Origin: Algibacter lectus
GTDB taxonomy: Bacteria; Bacteroidota; Bacteroidia; Flavobacteriales; Flavobacteriaceae
Length of the DNA: 64,000 nucleotides
NCBI RefSeq assembly: GCF_900112395.1
Contig: NZ_FOLN01000004.1
Span: 1 to 64,000, forward strand
Reading direction: 5' to 3'
The notes beneath the pieces are model-generated. The model saw only the letters and a program-made list of their open reading frames with translations. It searched no databases and had not been told where the DNA came from. A program made the translations under genes and the position numbers. Shown here in pieces: positions 16,567 to 26,900 of this stretch; within the stretch, counting starts at the first letter, position 1; every line of letters begins with the position of its first letter.

Positions 16567-19500
16567 TTAAAATTGAAAGTTAACCCCTGCTGAAATTGTT
16601 CTAACCACAGGACCATCTCCTCTTTGGTAGCCTGATGTTAATGGCGTATTTGCGTTATCAGATGTTTGACCTGAAGCATCCGGATTAAACCCTTCATACC
16701 CTTTAGCAGTAAAGAATAATAAATTCTCACCAGTGATATAAAACCTTAATCTATCAATCTTATTTTTTGATGTAAATGATTCTGGTAATGAATAACCAAA
16801 TGTTACATTTCTTAAAGTTACAAAAGATGCATCTTGAATATGATCATCTGTAAACCTTCTATGAACCGTTAAATCTCTATCCGGGAAACTAGCTAACTCA
16901 TTTACTGCAGACTCACTAGCATAATATAATTGATCTAAATCGGCAACTCTTACTTCAGCTCCGTGAGATCCTTGCCATTGGAATGAAAAGTCGAAATCTT
17001 TATATCTAAAATCAGAATTGAATCCCCATGTGAAATCAGGGTAAGGACTTCCTAGTTCCGTTCTATCTTCATCATCAATAATTCCATCATTGTTTAAATC
17101 TTTTACATAAACATCTGCAAAATCATTATTAAACCTATTGAAAGGATTATCTACCCATTCTAAAGGAATTTCTTTTTCGTAAACCCAACCGTAAAAAGAA
17201 GTTATTGGCTGTCCTACTCGAGCAATAAATTGTGTTGCTCGAGTGTCTTGTGCAATTTCAGAAATAATTTGCTCACTTTTACCTAAACTCTCAACCGTAT
17301 TTCTGTTTAAAGAAAACTGACCCGATGCAGACCAGCTGAAGTCTTCGGTAGTAATAAGTCTGGAATTCAATTCTATTTCAACACCTTCATTTTTAACCTC
17401 ACCTATATTCTGCAACCAATTATCTGTACCATAAGAACTAGGTACCGGAGCAAAAAGTATTAAATCTTCACTTGTTCTAGTATAATAATCTAAGGTTAAA
17501 TTTAAAAGACTTCTACCGAAAGTAACATCAATACCTGGGTTAAATTCTATTAATTTCTCCCATCCTAAATCTTGATTTGCTAAAGTTAATCCTTTAACAC
17601 CTGTTTGACCGTTATAACCAACAGTACCGAATGTTTCTTCAAATCTGTAAAGCGACTGAAAGATGTTATTTGAAATTTCATTAGAACCTGAAACACCGTA
17701 ACTAGCTCTTAACTTTAAAAATGTTACAAACTCACTAGACGATAAGAAATTTTCTTTTGACATTACCCAACCTGCAGAAGCTGCTGGAAAGAAACCAAAT
17801 CTTGTGTTTGGACCAAATCTTGTACTACCATCTCCCCTTGCTGATACTTGTAATAAGTATTTTTCATTATAGTTATAATCTATTCTACCAAAATATGACA
17901 CTAACTTATCGGTTCCATTGTCCGTATAAGTGGTACCTCCATCTGCAAGCGCGATATTATTATTGAAATCATTTGTGTAACCAACAGCCTCCGATTCTTG
18001 AACGAAAAAATCACGTTGTGTATACTCGAAGCCAAGAATAGAATTTAAATTATGCTTACCAAAATTCTTCTTGTATTTAAGAAGTGACTCAAAAGCGAAT
18101 TGATTTAACTCATCCCTACCTTCTGCACGGAAAGATTCTTGATCTCTATTCTCTTGTCCATATAGATAATCGGCCTCATTAGATTTATTATGTCTAAAAA
18201 CACCTGAAATAGTCTGTCTAAAATTAAGACCTTTAGCTAATTCAAAATCAATATAAGATGATGCATTTAAACTTAATTTTCTCTTTTTTCTCGATCTCTC
18301 TAAGAAATGCACTAAAGGATGTACGTTTTTAGTTGTAGATAAAGTTAAGCCTCCCGATGTTAAATCGCTAGCCACTGGCAGCCCTGTATTGGGATCTCTA
18401 AGAATTTGTCTAGGATTATTTGGGTCTTGTGTAAAAACATGATCAAAAGCTCTAGAAAACCCATAACTTCCTTCTTGAAGGTTTTCAAATAATTTACCTG
18501 CATCTGTAGATGTGCCTACATCTGTAGAGAAATTAGTAACATACTTTAAGTGCTCTTCATTTAAGTAAAGTGGCACATGCCCCATTTGTCTTAATGGATC
18601 TGTAAAACGCGCTGGTAATTTATTTTGGTCGTTGTAGTTAACATTTAAGTTAGCTCCAAACCTAATTTTCTTATTTTTAGATTTACTATCAACCTTTATT
18701 CTAGCATTGTATTTTTTAAAATTATCAGTTAATGCAATTCCTTCATCTTCAAGGTACCCTAAAGATGCTGTATAACTCGTTAATTCAGTTCCACCTCTTA
18801 CAGCTAAAGAGTGACTAGTAATTACACCACCATTAAAAACTTCATCTTGCCAGTTTTTTTCACCATCTCCAAGAGAAGCAATAAAATCCATGGCTTCAAG
18901 TTCGGCATAAGCTGTGTTGTAATCTCCTAGAATTCTATCATAGTTTGGACTATCTGTAGCTATACCGTCAATAACACCCTGTAACCCGTTTAACCTTGCT
19001 CTTTCATCAGCAATTGTTGTGTTAAAATTATCGTTTTTATTAGCATACTTATACCCCATAAACGTGTTATAAGAGAATTTTGTTTTCCCGGCAACACCTT
19101 TTTTAAGCGTTACCAAAATCACACCATTTGCACCACGAGAACCGTAGATTGCAACAGATGATGCATCTTTTAAAACACTTATTGATTCAATATCATTATT
19201 ATCAATAGAACTTAAAATATCAGCATCTGTACCTAAAACAATACCATCTACAACAATTAAAGGTGCCGACGATCCTGTAATAGACCCTGGACCTCTTAAT
19301 GTAATTTTAGGATCACCTCCAGCTTCAGATGATGCAACTTGAATTCTTAAACCCGCTACTTTGCCTTGAAGCGCATCTTCTACACGCGCAACAGAAACAT
19401 TTTCAAGATCTTTACCTGAAACCTTAGATAAAGCACTTGTTATTGTTTTTTGTTTTTGATCTCCATACCCAATAATAACAACCTCATTTAATTGAGCAAC

Positions 19501-19797
19501 GTCTTCTTGAAGCGAGATGTTTAAAGTATTTTGGCTTCCAACAATAATAGTTTGAGACACAAAACCGATATAAGAAACTTGTAGAATATCGCCTTCTTCA
19601 ACTTTTATCTCGAAAGCACCATCAAAATCGGTAGAAGCCCCTTTTGATGTGTTTTTAACGATAACATTTACCCCTGGAATAGGAATGCCATCTGTCGCTG
19701 AAACAACAACACCTTTAAGTTGTATGCTGCCCTGCGCAAATAAAGCAATATTGAATACCAACATCACTACTAAAATTAGTTTAGACTTTAAATTCAT
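16567..19797 (-). CDS. susC: SusC-like TonB-dependent outer-membrane oligosaccharide importer (pair 1)
   Basis: A 1076-residue SusC/RagA receptor from the ATG at 19795-19797; a TTG two codons upstream extends the frame but is unlikely. Residues 1-21 are a signal peptide (NIALFAQ). A carboxypeptidase-like domain covers about 25-105 (GVVVSATDGIPIPGVNVIVK). The TonB box region EVVIIGYG precedes the plug (EDALQGKVAGLRIQ, LIVVDGIVLG, VLKDASSVAIYGSRGANGVI). The barrel ends in an aromatic residue (SAGVNFQF). It should import alginate oligomers with SusD. The gene has a leader of about 350 nt carrying two GntR-type operators at its start and a possible antisense RNA in its middle. Confidence 0.93.
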   Translation of the reverse strand: MNLKSKLILVVMLVFNIALFAQGSIQLKGVVVSATDGIPIPGVNVIVKNTSKGASTDFDGAFEIKVEEGDILQVSYIGFVSQTIIVGSQNTLNISLQEDVAQLNEVVIIGYGDQKQKTITSALSKVSGKDLENVSVARVEDALQGKVAGLRIQVASSEAGGDPKITLRGPGSITGSSAPLIVVDGIVLGTDADILSSIDNNDIESISVLKDASSVAIYGSRGANGVILVTLKKGVAGKTKFSYNTFMGYKYANKNDNFNTTIADERARLNGLQGVIDGIATDSPNYDRILGDYNTAYAELEAMDFIASLGDGEKNWQDEVFNGGVITSHSLAVRGGTELTSYTASLGYLEDEGIALTDNFKKYNARIKVDSKSKNKKIRFGANLNVNYNDQNKLPARFTDPLRQMGHVPLYLNEEHLKYVTNFSTDVGTSTDAGKLFENLQEGSYGFSRAFDHVFTQDPNNPRQILRDPNTGLPVASDLTSGGLTLSTTKNVHPLVHFLERSRKKRKLSLNASSYIDFELAKGLNFRQTISGVFRHNKSNEADYLYGQENRDQESFRAEGRDELNQFAFESLLKYKKNFGKHNLNSILGFEYTQRDFFVQESEAVGYTNDFNNNIALADGGTTYTDNGTDKLVSYFGRIDYNYNEKYLLQVSARGDGSTRFGPNTRFGFFPAASAGWVMSKENFLSSSEFVTFLKLRASYGVSGSNEISNNIFQSLYRFEETFGTVGYNGQTGVKGLTLANQDLGWEKLIEFNPGIDVTFGRSLLNLTLDYYTRTSEDLILFAPVPSSYGTDNWLQNIGEVKNEGVEIELNSRLITTEDFSWSASGQFSLNRNTVESLGKSEQIISEIAQDTRATQFIARVGQPITSFYGWVYEKEIPLEWVDNPFNRFNNDFADVYVKDLNNDGIIDDEDRTELGSPYPDFTWGFNSDFRYKDFDFSFQWQGSHGAEVRVADLDQLYYASESAVNELASFPDRDLTVHRRFTDDHIQDASFVTLRNVTFGYSLPESFTSKNKIDRLRFYITGENLLFFTAKGYEGFNPDASGQTSDNANTPLTSGYQRGDGPVVRTISAGVNFQF

Positions 19798-19958
19798 AAT
19801 CAATTTAGTTTAATTTTTATTTGGTTTGGAATTTTTGCTCCAAAATTAATTGAACCCTATAATGCTCAAAAAACTCGATTATTTTAAGAGACATTTAACT
19901 CTTAAAGCAATCCTAAAAACAATATGAACTAACTATAATCTTAGTAATTTTGTAGAAC

Positions 19959-20058
19959 ACATGTTTTTATTACTGTAATGGCATGTTTTAATTTACTTCC
20001 CTCCTAAAAGAAGTAAATCAATTAAAACAAGGATGGGCGTGGACCCTTCCTTTTTTTT
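19959..20058 (+). ncRNA. Candidate antisense small RNA opposite susC1 leader
   Basis: On the plus strand, opposite to susC1, a -7-like TAATTTTG (19945-19952) is followed by two hairpins. The first pairs TGTTTTAATTTACTTC (19984-19999) with 20010-20029 apart from a 4-nt bulge. The second, AAGGATGGG with CCCTTCCTT (20029-20052, one mismatch), runs straight into eight T (20051-20058). No gene on the plus strand needs this terminator. A transcript of about 100 nt, complementary to the susC1 5' leader, would explain it; some Bacteroides glycan loci have such antisense RNAs. No -33 element was found, and the structure could instead belong to the susC1 leader itself. Confidence 0.35.
20029..20058 (+). 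terminator. Terminator-like hairpin in susC1 leader, plus-strand direction
   Basis: AAGGA-T-GGG (20029-20037) pairs with CCC-T-TCCTT (20044-20052) around a 6-nt loop, and the T-run covers 20051-20058. It points away from susC1 with no plus-strand gene before it. Confidence 0.6.
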
Positions 20059-20133
20059 GTTTGCTATATTATTAGAAAGCTATCATTTTAATATTTAGTA
20101 TGAGATTTAATTTATTTTACTAAGCTCAAACAA

Positions 20134-20163
20134 CTGGTTGACCAGATTGGTTTACCAAATATA
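20134..20163 (-). promoter_or_regulatory. Tandem GntR-type operators and -7 box of susC1
   Basis: CTGGTTGACCAG (20134-20145) and TTGGTTTACCAA (20147-20158) lie 13 bp apart. The second overlaps CAAATATA (20156-20163), which is TATATTTG on the minus strand, the -7 box of the susC1 operon. No -33 TTTG is seen at 19 bp. Binding would cover the start site. Confidence 0.8.
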
Positions 20164-20318
20164 TACAAAATTTTGTTAATTCTAGCCTTTTGATATATTT
20201 TAACTAAAAAAAAGTTAAAATTATATCGAAGTAATTCTATAAAACCTAAAAAGATAAATTTAAAAGACTTGTGTTTTCAAACTTTTTAAACTTACCCTAA
20301 TGGTTTTAAATTACCTAA

Positions 20319-20693
20319 TTATGCTTTATCTCCAAAATAAGACACCTCGCCACCACTTAAGAAATCTTCTCTCACAGGACTAAATGTATCAATTAGCTCA
20401 CCTGCTTCCAAACAAACAGCACTATGCATTAAATTAGGCTCAATATATACACCATCTCCAGCTTCTACAATTTGCTTTACTCCATCAATTTCAAATTCAA
20501 ATTTACCCGAAGCACAAAAAGTAGCTTGCGTATGAAAATGTTGATGTGGAGAACCTAATGCCCCCTTCTCAAATTTCACTCTTACCATCATAATTTGATT
20601 ATCGTAACCTAAGAATTTTCTTGATACTCCTCCACCAAGTTCTTCCCATTGCATGTCTTTTGTAATGACGTACTTTTCACTAAATCGCTTCAT
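20319..20693 (-). CDS. kdgF: KdgF-like cupin, unsaturated uronate ring-opening enzyme
   Basis: A 124-residue single cupin. Metal ligands are His50, His52, Gln56 (SPHQHFHTQ) and His90 (PNLMHSAV). The downstream segment IDTFSPVRED supplies Asp102, Phe104 and Arg108, matching the pattern of residues reported for KdgF active sites. KdgF converts the cyclic 4,5-unsaturated uronate released by lyases into its linear ketone form, speeding entry into the DEH pathway. It follows the PL17 exolyase gene by 76 bp on the same strand, so enzyme and substrate supplier share the PL17 operon. No signal peptide is present, so it acts in the cytoplasm. Confidence 0.9.
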   Translation of the reverse strand: MKRFSEKYVITKDMQWEELGGGVSRKFLGYDNQIMMVRVKFEKGALGSPHQHFHTQATFCASGKFEFEIDGVKQIVEAGDGVYIEPNLMHSAVCLEAGELIDTFSPVREDFLSGGEVSYFGDKA

Positions 20694-20769
20694 TTTTTTT
20701 TGTTTTTTATAATTTATTTAATCGCACTAAAACAAGAACATATCAAAATATAATTCTTGTTGTTTATTA

Positions 20770-23055
20770 TTATTTTAATTCTTTCAAGGTAAAAGCTCCT
20801 GTCCATGAAACAACTTCACCTTCAATAGTTACTTTATGGTCCGAACCTGCTTTATTATCCAAGTTAGAGATTACAAATAGCTTTGTTTTATTATTATCTG
20901 TTTCAACCTTTACAGCCGTGTATTCCGCAACATCATGAACAACTTCAACATGCTTTACATGGCTATATGCATTTTCGGCAAACTCAGACCTAGCAGTATA
21001 TGTTCCATGAGATTCTACAACCGATGCAAAAACAGTATTTTTAGTGTTTGTTTTACGAAGAATAAAAGCAGGTTCATTACGTAAATTATAATCTGGATCG
21101 TTAGCACCTATTTTTGCTAATATCATTTTATCACCTTTAGCAGTTGCAGATGTTATAGAATAAAATTTACCATTCGATAACCAGGTTAATTTAGCATTAT
21201 CCCCAAAAGAAACACCTTCAGCCTCTTTATACAAATGTTGGTAACCGTTATCCTTACCAAAAACCGTTGGGGTATTTAACTTATTATATTCAAAATTGGT
21301 TTGCATTAATTGTCCTAAATAGTAAAATGGAAAATCGTATTTATTAGATGTATTAGATACTACTTTCATGAAGTCTAAAAGGTACGGCTTAGCATAACTT
21401 TCATCATTTATAAACACCACTGTACGTTGCATTTCTGTACCAGGGTATGCATTGCTTTCTTTAGCACTTGCAACTTGTAGGTTTTTATTAGAAACATCAA
21501 ACACATACTTATTTGAATGATGTATACTTCCAATTTCATATTTACCCATAAAATGAGACGTTTCATTTTGAACCAACGTATTATGAGCTATGGACTGCTT
21601 AGCCCATGTTTTATTTTCTTTTAAGTAGTTTCCGCCACCTTTTTGTTCAATATTTACATAACGCGCTAAACCATAATCCTGAAGCACCTCATCACCATCT
21701 TCATAAAGCGAGTATGATAATTTATCGTAATGCCCATGGCTTAACCCTTGTGCTGCATATTTAAAAACAAGTTCTAAATCTTCGCTTCTTAATATACCAA
21801 CAGCACCCTCATCTCCGTTTTGCCCATCACTTAGTTCAATAGATTTTTTATCAAAAGACTTACCTAAACCTTCCTTAATACCTAAAGCAATACTTAAACC
21901 CGTATCATCTAAAACAACACGATCTTGCTTTTCAGCAATACTTAACAATTCTGGATTTTTACCTCCAAAATGATAAGCGATATCCACAGCAGTTACCACA
22001 GCACTCGTATAATAACTCATTCCTTTTTGCCCATCGTTTAGTGGAAAAAAGTCACCATCTGCATCACTCAAATTAATAAGCGCATCGACTGCTTTAATTA
22101 GTACACCATTTTTATATTCAAAAATATTTAACTCAGGTTTTACATTCTGAAGCGCTTCAGCAAATATTAAAAAAGGGTACATAGCATAACGTTGGTAGTA
22201 TGGTCCTTCGGTATAATATCCATCTGGAGAAAATGGCTCATCTAAATTACCATAGAATCCTAATTTCTGTCCTTCTACTTTTATAAATCCACCATCATTA
22301 TCTTTCATTCCAACTTTTAAATTGTCGGTTTTTAAACCATTTAAAGCATCTTCTAATAAAGCATCATTATCCATAACCAAGGCTATCATCCCAACAGCAA
22401 CATTACCCCATGTACTATGGTTGTGCACACGATTAAAAAACTGTGGATTTCCTTCGGAAATAAACTTTGCGAAAGGAATAAACAAATTATTTTCTAAAAC
22501 ATCACGATCTTCTGGGCTCAACCAATCATAAACACAGTCGTAAGCTTGCGCCGAATAGACCAACCAGTTAGCATCGTTTAAGCATTGCCAAAACAACTTC
22601 CCTCTTGCATAAGACCGAGTTTGTGGATGCACTGGCAATGTTGGATACAGCTTAGCATAAGCCATTAACATATCTTTTACGTACGTAGCATATTTTTCAT
22701 CGTCTAAAATTTGATACAAAACCCCTGCCTTTTGCATCATATAGAAGTTCTGCTTATGACGTTGGTGCGTATATCCTCCAGAAAAATCTTTAGGAACTGG
22801 AACTAGGATTCCAACCTCAATTTCTGCGTCGACCTCAGCTTTCGTTTCAGCCAAACTCTTATCAAAAATTGGAATATTCCCTAAATTTGCACGTATATCC
22901 CTTACTCCTTTTTTGGTTAAAACCAAACTTGGATGTCCACTTTCCGCTTCAGTAGTAGCGACTTCTACACTAGTATCCGAGACTTGCTCTTTACAAGAAA
23001 AAACTAACATTAAAACAAGCATGATACTGAGCAAATTGACTCCTAAATTCTTCAT
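20770..23055 (-). CDS. Oligoalginate lyase, polysaccharide lyase family 17
   Basis: A 761-residue exo-type alginate lyase from the ATG at 23053-23055; the longer frame to a TTG at 23088 runs into the operator array and is rejected. The lipobox MLVFSC gives Cys21, so it is a lipoprotein, probably periplasmic-facing. The alpha-barrel N-domain carries NRVHNHSTWGN (Asn212-His213) and DGYYTEGPYYQRYA, which hold the catalytic Asn, His and Tyr of the family. The heparinase II/III-like beta-domain includes GHYDKLSYSLYEDG and SIAHNTLVQN. It should trim alginate oligomers to unsaturated monomers. Its promoter with two operators is directly upstream and kdgF follows. Confidence 0.93.
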   Translation of the reverse strand: MKNLGVNLLSIMLVLMLVFSCKEQVSDTSVEVATTEAESGHPSLVLTKKGVRDIRANLGNIPIFDKSLAETKAEVDAEIEVGILVPVPKDFSGGYTHQRHKQNFYMMQKAGVLYQILDDEKYATYVKDMLMAYAKLYPTLPVHPQTRSYARGKLFWQCLNDANWLVYSAQAYDCVYDWLSPEDRDVLENNLFIPFAKFISEGNPQFFNRVHNHSTWGNVAVGMIALVMDNDALLEDALNGLKTDNLKVGMKDNDGGFIKVEGQKLGFYGNLDEPFSPDGYYTEGPYYQRYAMYPFLIFAEALQNVKPELNIFEYKNGVLIKAVDALINLSDADGDFFPLNDGQKGMSYYTSAVVTAVDIAYHFGGKNPELLSIAEKQDRVVLDDTGLSIALGIKEGLGKSFDKKSIELSDGQNGDEGAVGILRSEDLELVFKYAAQGLSHGHYDKLSYSLYEDGDEVLQDYGLARYVNIEQKGGGNYLKENKTWAKQSIAHNTLVQNETSHFMGKYEIGSIHHSNKYVFDVSNKNLQVASAKESNAYPGTEMQRTVVFINDESYAKPYLLDFMKVVSNTSNKYDFPFYYLGQLMQTNFEYNKLNTPTVFGKDNGYQHLYKEAEGVSFGDNAKLTWLSNGKFYSITSATAKGDKMILAKIGANDPDYNLRNEPAFILRKTNTKNTVFASVVESHGTYTARSEFAENAYSHVKHVEVVHDVAEYTAVKVETDNNKTKLFVISNLDNKAGSDHKVTIEGEVVSWTGAFTLKELK

Positions 23056-23076
23056 ATTTTTTTGGAAATAGTTTAA

Positions 23077-23101
23077 TTGGTTTACCAAATTGGTTTACCA
23101 A
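23077..23101. promoter_or_regulatory. Tandem GntR-type operators of the PL17-kdgF operon
   Basis: Two identical sites TTGGTTTACCAA at 23077-23088 and 23090-23101, spaced 13 bp. The second overlaps the -7 box. They lie from the -7 element into the early transcript, the place for a repressor. Confidence 0.85.
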
Positions 23102-23129
23102 ATATAAGTATAATTATCACTTGCACAAA
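23099..23129 (-). promoter_or_regulatory. Promoter of PL17-kdgF operon
   Basis: On the minus strand TTTG (23126-23129), 19 bp and TATATTTG (23099-23106) match the Bacteroidota consensus. The leader to the PL17 ATG is about 37 nt. Confidence 0.8.
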
Positions 23130-23711
23130 AGATTGCCTAACAAAATCTAGATTTTAACAAACCCCAAAGACCCATTTGCTCAAAAAAAGCACACACATAT
23201 AAAACTAAGGAACAATAAGTTAAACAAAAAAAATACTCAACAAAAACACATAAACCCCTATCCTAATTAAACCTAAATTATATAATCTCTATTTCAAGCA
23301 ATAAAATCACAACATACAATCTAAAAACAACTTATTCGATAATAATTTTGTATATATATTTTCTTACCTTAGTTGCATATCATTTTCAATATGCACAACA
23401 ACAACTCCAGCTAACTACTAAACTCTTAAAACTAAGAACTATCTAAAACAAGTAACGTTTTATTAAAAACCAACATCTACCTCAATGAGACAATAAACTA
23501 ACCAATAAAACCAATAAGCTAAACACGCAAATCAAGATAACGACAAAGGCTTTTATTTAATCAAAAAACCAAAAAAGACTACGTAATTATTTCAATTTCA
23601 TAAAAAATTAACACATATTTTATCATGTACACAAAACCTTCAAATCCCACGAGTAATCTAGCTTTCTTAACAATTTCGTAACATTCGACATGTAAAACAA
23701 AACCAACCACT

Positions 23712-23742
23712 CTTGTTTTTATGAAATATTTAACTATATTTG
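23712..23742 (+). promoter_or_regulatory. Promoter of susC2-susD2
   Basis: CTTG (23712-23715), a 19-bp spacer and TATATTTG (23735-23742). The -33 element has one mismatch to TTTG. The predicted leader is about 220 nt. Confidence 0.7.
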
Positions 23743-23777
23743 GTAAACCAAAGTGGTAAACCAAAGTGGTTTGGCAG
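23740..23777. promoter_or_regulatory. Tandem GntR-type operators of susC2-susD2
   Basis: TTGGTAAACCAA (23740-23751) and GTGGTAAACCAA (23753-23764) are spaced 13 bp. A third, half-conserved GTGGTTTGGCAG follows at 23766-23777 in the same phase. The first overlaps the -7 box. Confidence 0.85.
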
Positions 23778-23971
23778 TTTAAATTCAGGTTTTTTTGACC
23801 AAAAAAAAGATTTCAAACTAATCCTTAAAATCTACGAGAGATAAAAATGAAAAACTAAAAAAGAAACTACAAAAAGAAAACGAAAAAGCAATCCGAGATA
23901 TAGCCTGAATCACCACTAGAAACAGTTCATATCTGGAAAATTATTCCAAACTAATCTAATTTATTAAACTA

Positions 23972-26900
23972 ATGAAAAAACACAAAAGATTTAAAAAGGT
24001 TTACCTTTTATTATTATCCTTTTGTTTTGCATTTACCTTAAGTGCACAACAAAAAACAATAACAGGTACAGTAACCTCAGCAACGGATAACCAACCTCTA
24101 CCGGGCGTTAACGTTATTGCAAAAGGCACAAACACTGGTGCTTCTACCGATTTTGATGGTAATTACTCTATAACAGTTGAAGGTAGCAACACCATTCTTA
24201 GCTTTAGCTATGTAGGTTTTGTACAAAAAACAGTTACTGTTGGAAACCAATCGAAAATTAACGTAGCTCTAGATGAAGATGTTAGTGCTTTAGAAGAAGT
24301 TGTCGTTGTTGGATATGGCGCTCGAAAAAAGAGTGATGTAACAGGCTCTGTTTCTTCAGTGAAAACTGCAGAGTTAACAGCATTTCCAGTTCTAGATGCA
24401 ACACAAGCGTTACAAGGTCGTGCTGCCGGTGTAAACGTTCAATCTAACAATGGTGGAGAGCCAGGAGCACCTATTAGCATCTCTATTAGGGGTAATACTT
24501 CAATTAATGCGAGTAGTAACCCACTAATTGTTGTAGATGGCTTCGTTGGTGCCAATATGCCACAAGCAGGAGATATTGAATCTATGCAAATATTAAAAGA
24601 TGCTTCTGCAACCGCTATTTACGGTTCACAAGGTTCAAATGGTGTTGTTTTAGTAACAACTAAAAAAGGTAGATCTGGCAGATTAAATATTGAATTAAAT
24701 TCTACTTACTCCGTACAGTCTACAGCAAATGAACTAAACTTATTAAACGCTAATGATTTTACCGATTACCAAAACCAAGTTAGACAAAATGTTGCTATTA
24801 CAAACTCTACAACAGCAAGTCCATACATACAAGGTGACTTCGATACAGACTGGCAAGATTTAATTTACAGATCAGGAAGTGTTCAAAACCACCAACTATC
24901 TGTTTCTGGAGGCTCAGACAAAGTAAACTATTATGCATCGGGTACTTATTTTAACCAAGACGGTGTATTAGTTAATTCTGGTTACGAAAGAGCTTCTTTC
25001 TTATCTAATTTAGATGCCCAAGTAACTGATAAATTAAAACTTGGAGTTAACTTAACAGGAGGTATAAGCACTAAAAATGGTGTTTCTACTCAATCTGATG
25101 GTTCTGTTACTGTTGGTGGAGATGATGTTGTTTCATTAGCAATGCGTTTTGCTCCAGATAAAGGTATATACAATGCAGACGGTTCGTTCACTACAAACGA
25201 TCAAGTAGGTGACGAAGTTGATAACCCATGGGCTGTTGCAACTCAAAGAGATGACGATACTGAAATAGAAGATTTTAGAGCAAATTTTTATGCTAATTAC
25301 GATATCGTAGAAGGGCTAGCTTTTAAAACAACTTTCGGTATAAGCACAAAAAATACATTTAGAGGTATTTATATGCCAAGAACATTAGAAGTTACTGCAG
25401 GTGGTAGCACTCAAGGTAGAGCTATTATGTCTGAAGATAAAACTAAAAATGTATTAACTGAGAACTACTTAACCTATAATAAAGAAATAGGAAAAGGAAA
25501 TTTAACTTTATTAGCTGGTCTTTCTTACCAAAAAACTACGAGTAAAGGTTTTTCTAATGAAGGTACAGGAACAATTTCAGATTCTTTCTCATACTACGGT
25601 TTATGGACCGCTACAAACTTAATCCAACAAGGATCAGGAGATATATATGTTACAGAAAAAGAAATCCAGTCTCAATTTGGAAGGATAAACTTTGATTATG
25701 ACGATAAATATTTAATTACAGCTACTATAAGACGTGATGGAGCTTCAAATTTTGCTACCAACGAAAAGTATGCTATTTTCCCTTCTGGTGCATTAGGATG
25801 GAAAGTTTCCAATGAAGATTTCTTAAAAGATAACGAAACTATTTCTAACTTAAAATTAAGAGCTAGTTACGGTGTAACTGGAAACCCTTCTATTGGTGCT
25901 TATGAATCTTTAGCTAGTTTAGAAAATATTTACGCATCTAGTAATGGAACAACAGTACAAGCTGTTACACCTTACCAACCAGCAAATCCTGATTTAAAAT
26001 GGGAGTCTTCTTACCAATTTAATGCTGGTGTAGATTTAGCTTTATTAAACAATAAAATCTCACTTTCTGTAGATTATTACAACATCGACACGAAAGATTT
26101 AATTATGAGAGATAATGGATTACCTTGGTATTTAGGTTTCTATAACGACCAGATTTTAAAGAATGTTGGTGAAATTAATAACACTGGTATTGAAGTCTTT
26201 TTAAGTACTAAAAACATTACTAATGATAACTTTAGCTGGAGTACAGACTTTGTATTCTCTAAAAACAAAAACACAGTTACTACGTTAATTAACGGAGATG
26301 ATTGGTTTGGAAATGGGGCACCAAGTTACTTTAGCGTTAACAATACTTACATCCTTAGAGAAGGTGAAGAAGTAGGCTTATTCTACGGGTTAGATTACGC
26401 AGGAGTATACCAAGGAGGTACTGCACCAGCAGGAACAGCTACATTACCTGGAGGCGTAGAAGGAGATCCTTTATTTTATGATATAGCTGATGAAGACGGT
26501 GTTTCTGACGGTGTTATTGATGACGGTGACAGAACAGTAATTGGTAACCCTAATCCAGATTTCACTTGGGGTATTACAAATGATTTCAGGTATAAAAACT
26601 GGGATTTAAACTTATTTTTCCAAGGATCTCAAGGAGGTGAAATTTTTAACATGACGAACGTTCAGTTAAATAATGGTGATGCAAACACAACATATGCTTA
26701 TTTCAATAACGCATGGACACCTTCAAATACAGATACCGACCAACCACGTGTTGGAAACAACAGTAACAGAGAAATTTCTTCACGATTTGTAGAAGACGGA
26801 AGCTATGTTAGATTAAAAAACCTTGCAGTAGGTTACAACTTACCTTCAGATGTTCTTAAAACTATAGGTGTAGAAAAATTAAGACTATCAGTTAGTGCAC

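Larger units (their letters stand above)
19798..20318. other. Long susC1 leader and promoter region
   Basis: This 521-bp stretch between susC1 and kdgF holds no convincing gene. It contains the susC1 -7 box and two operators near 20134-20163, a leader of about 350 nt, and inside that leader two hairpins followed by a T-run on the plus strand (19984-20058). The last 150 bp before kdgF are AT-rich, with no clear terminator for the PL17-kdgF transcript. Confidence 0.6.
23056..23971. other. Divergent promoter region between PL17 and susC2
   Basis: This 916-bp region holds the PL17 promoter and operators (23077-23129), the susC2 promoter and operators (23712-23777) and a susC2 leader of about 220 nt. 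The 580 bp between the promoters are poor in G on the plus strand, with scattered short frames and no recognisable gene or strong hairpin. A 23-codon lysine-rich open stretch near 23843-23908 (frame read KNEKLKKKLQKENEKAIRDIA) has no start codon and looks fortuitous or relic. Confidence 0.6.

Noticed and set aside
23579-23764. A 61-codon minus-strand frame between PL17 and susC2
   Set aside because: It overlaps the susC2 promoter and operators, has no recognisable features and lies in AT-rich spacer.
23843-23911. Lysine-rich 23-codon stretch in the susC2 leader as remnant of a hybrid two-component sensor
   Set aside because: Resemblance to a coiled-coil linker only; no start codon and no further sensor sequence around it.
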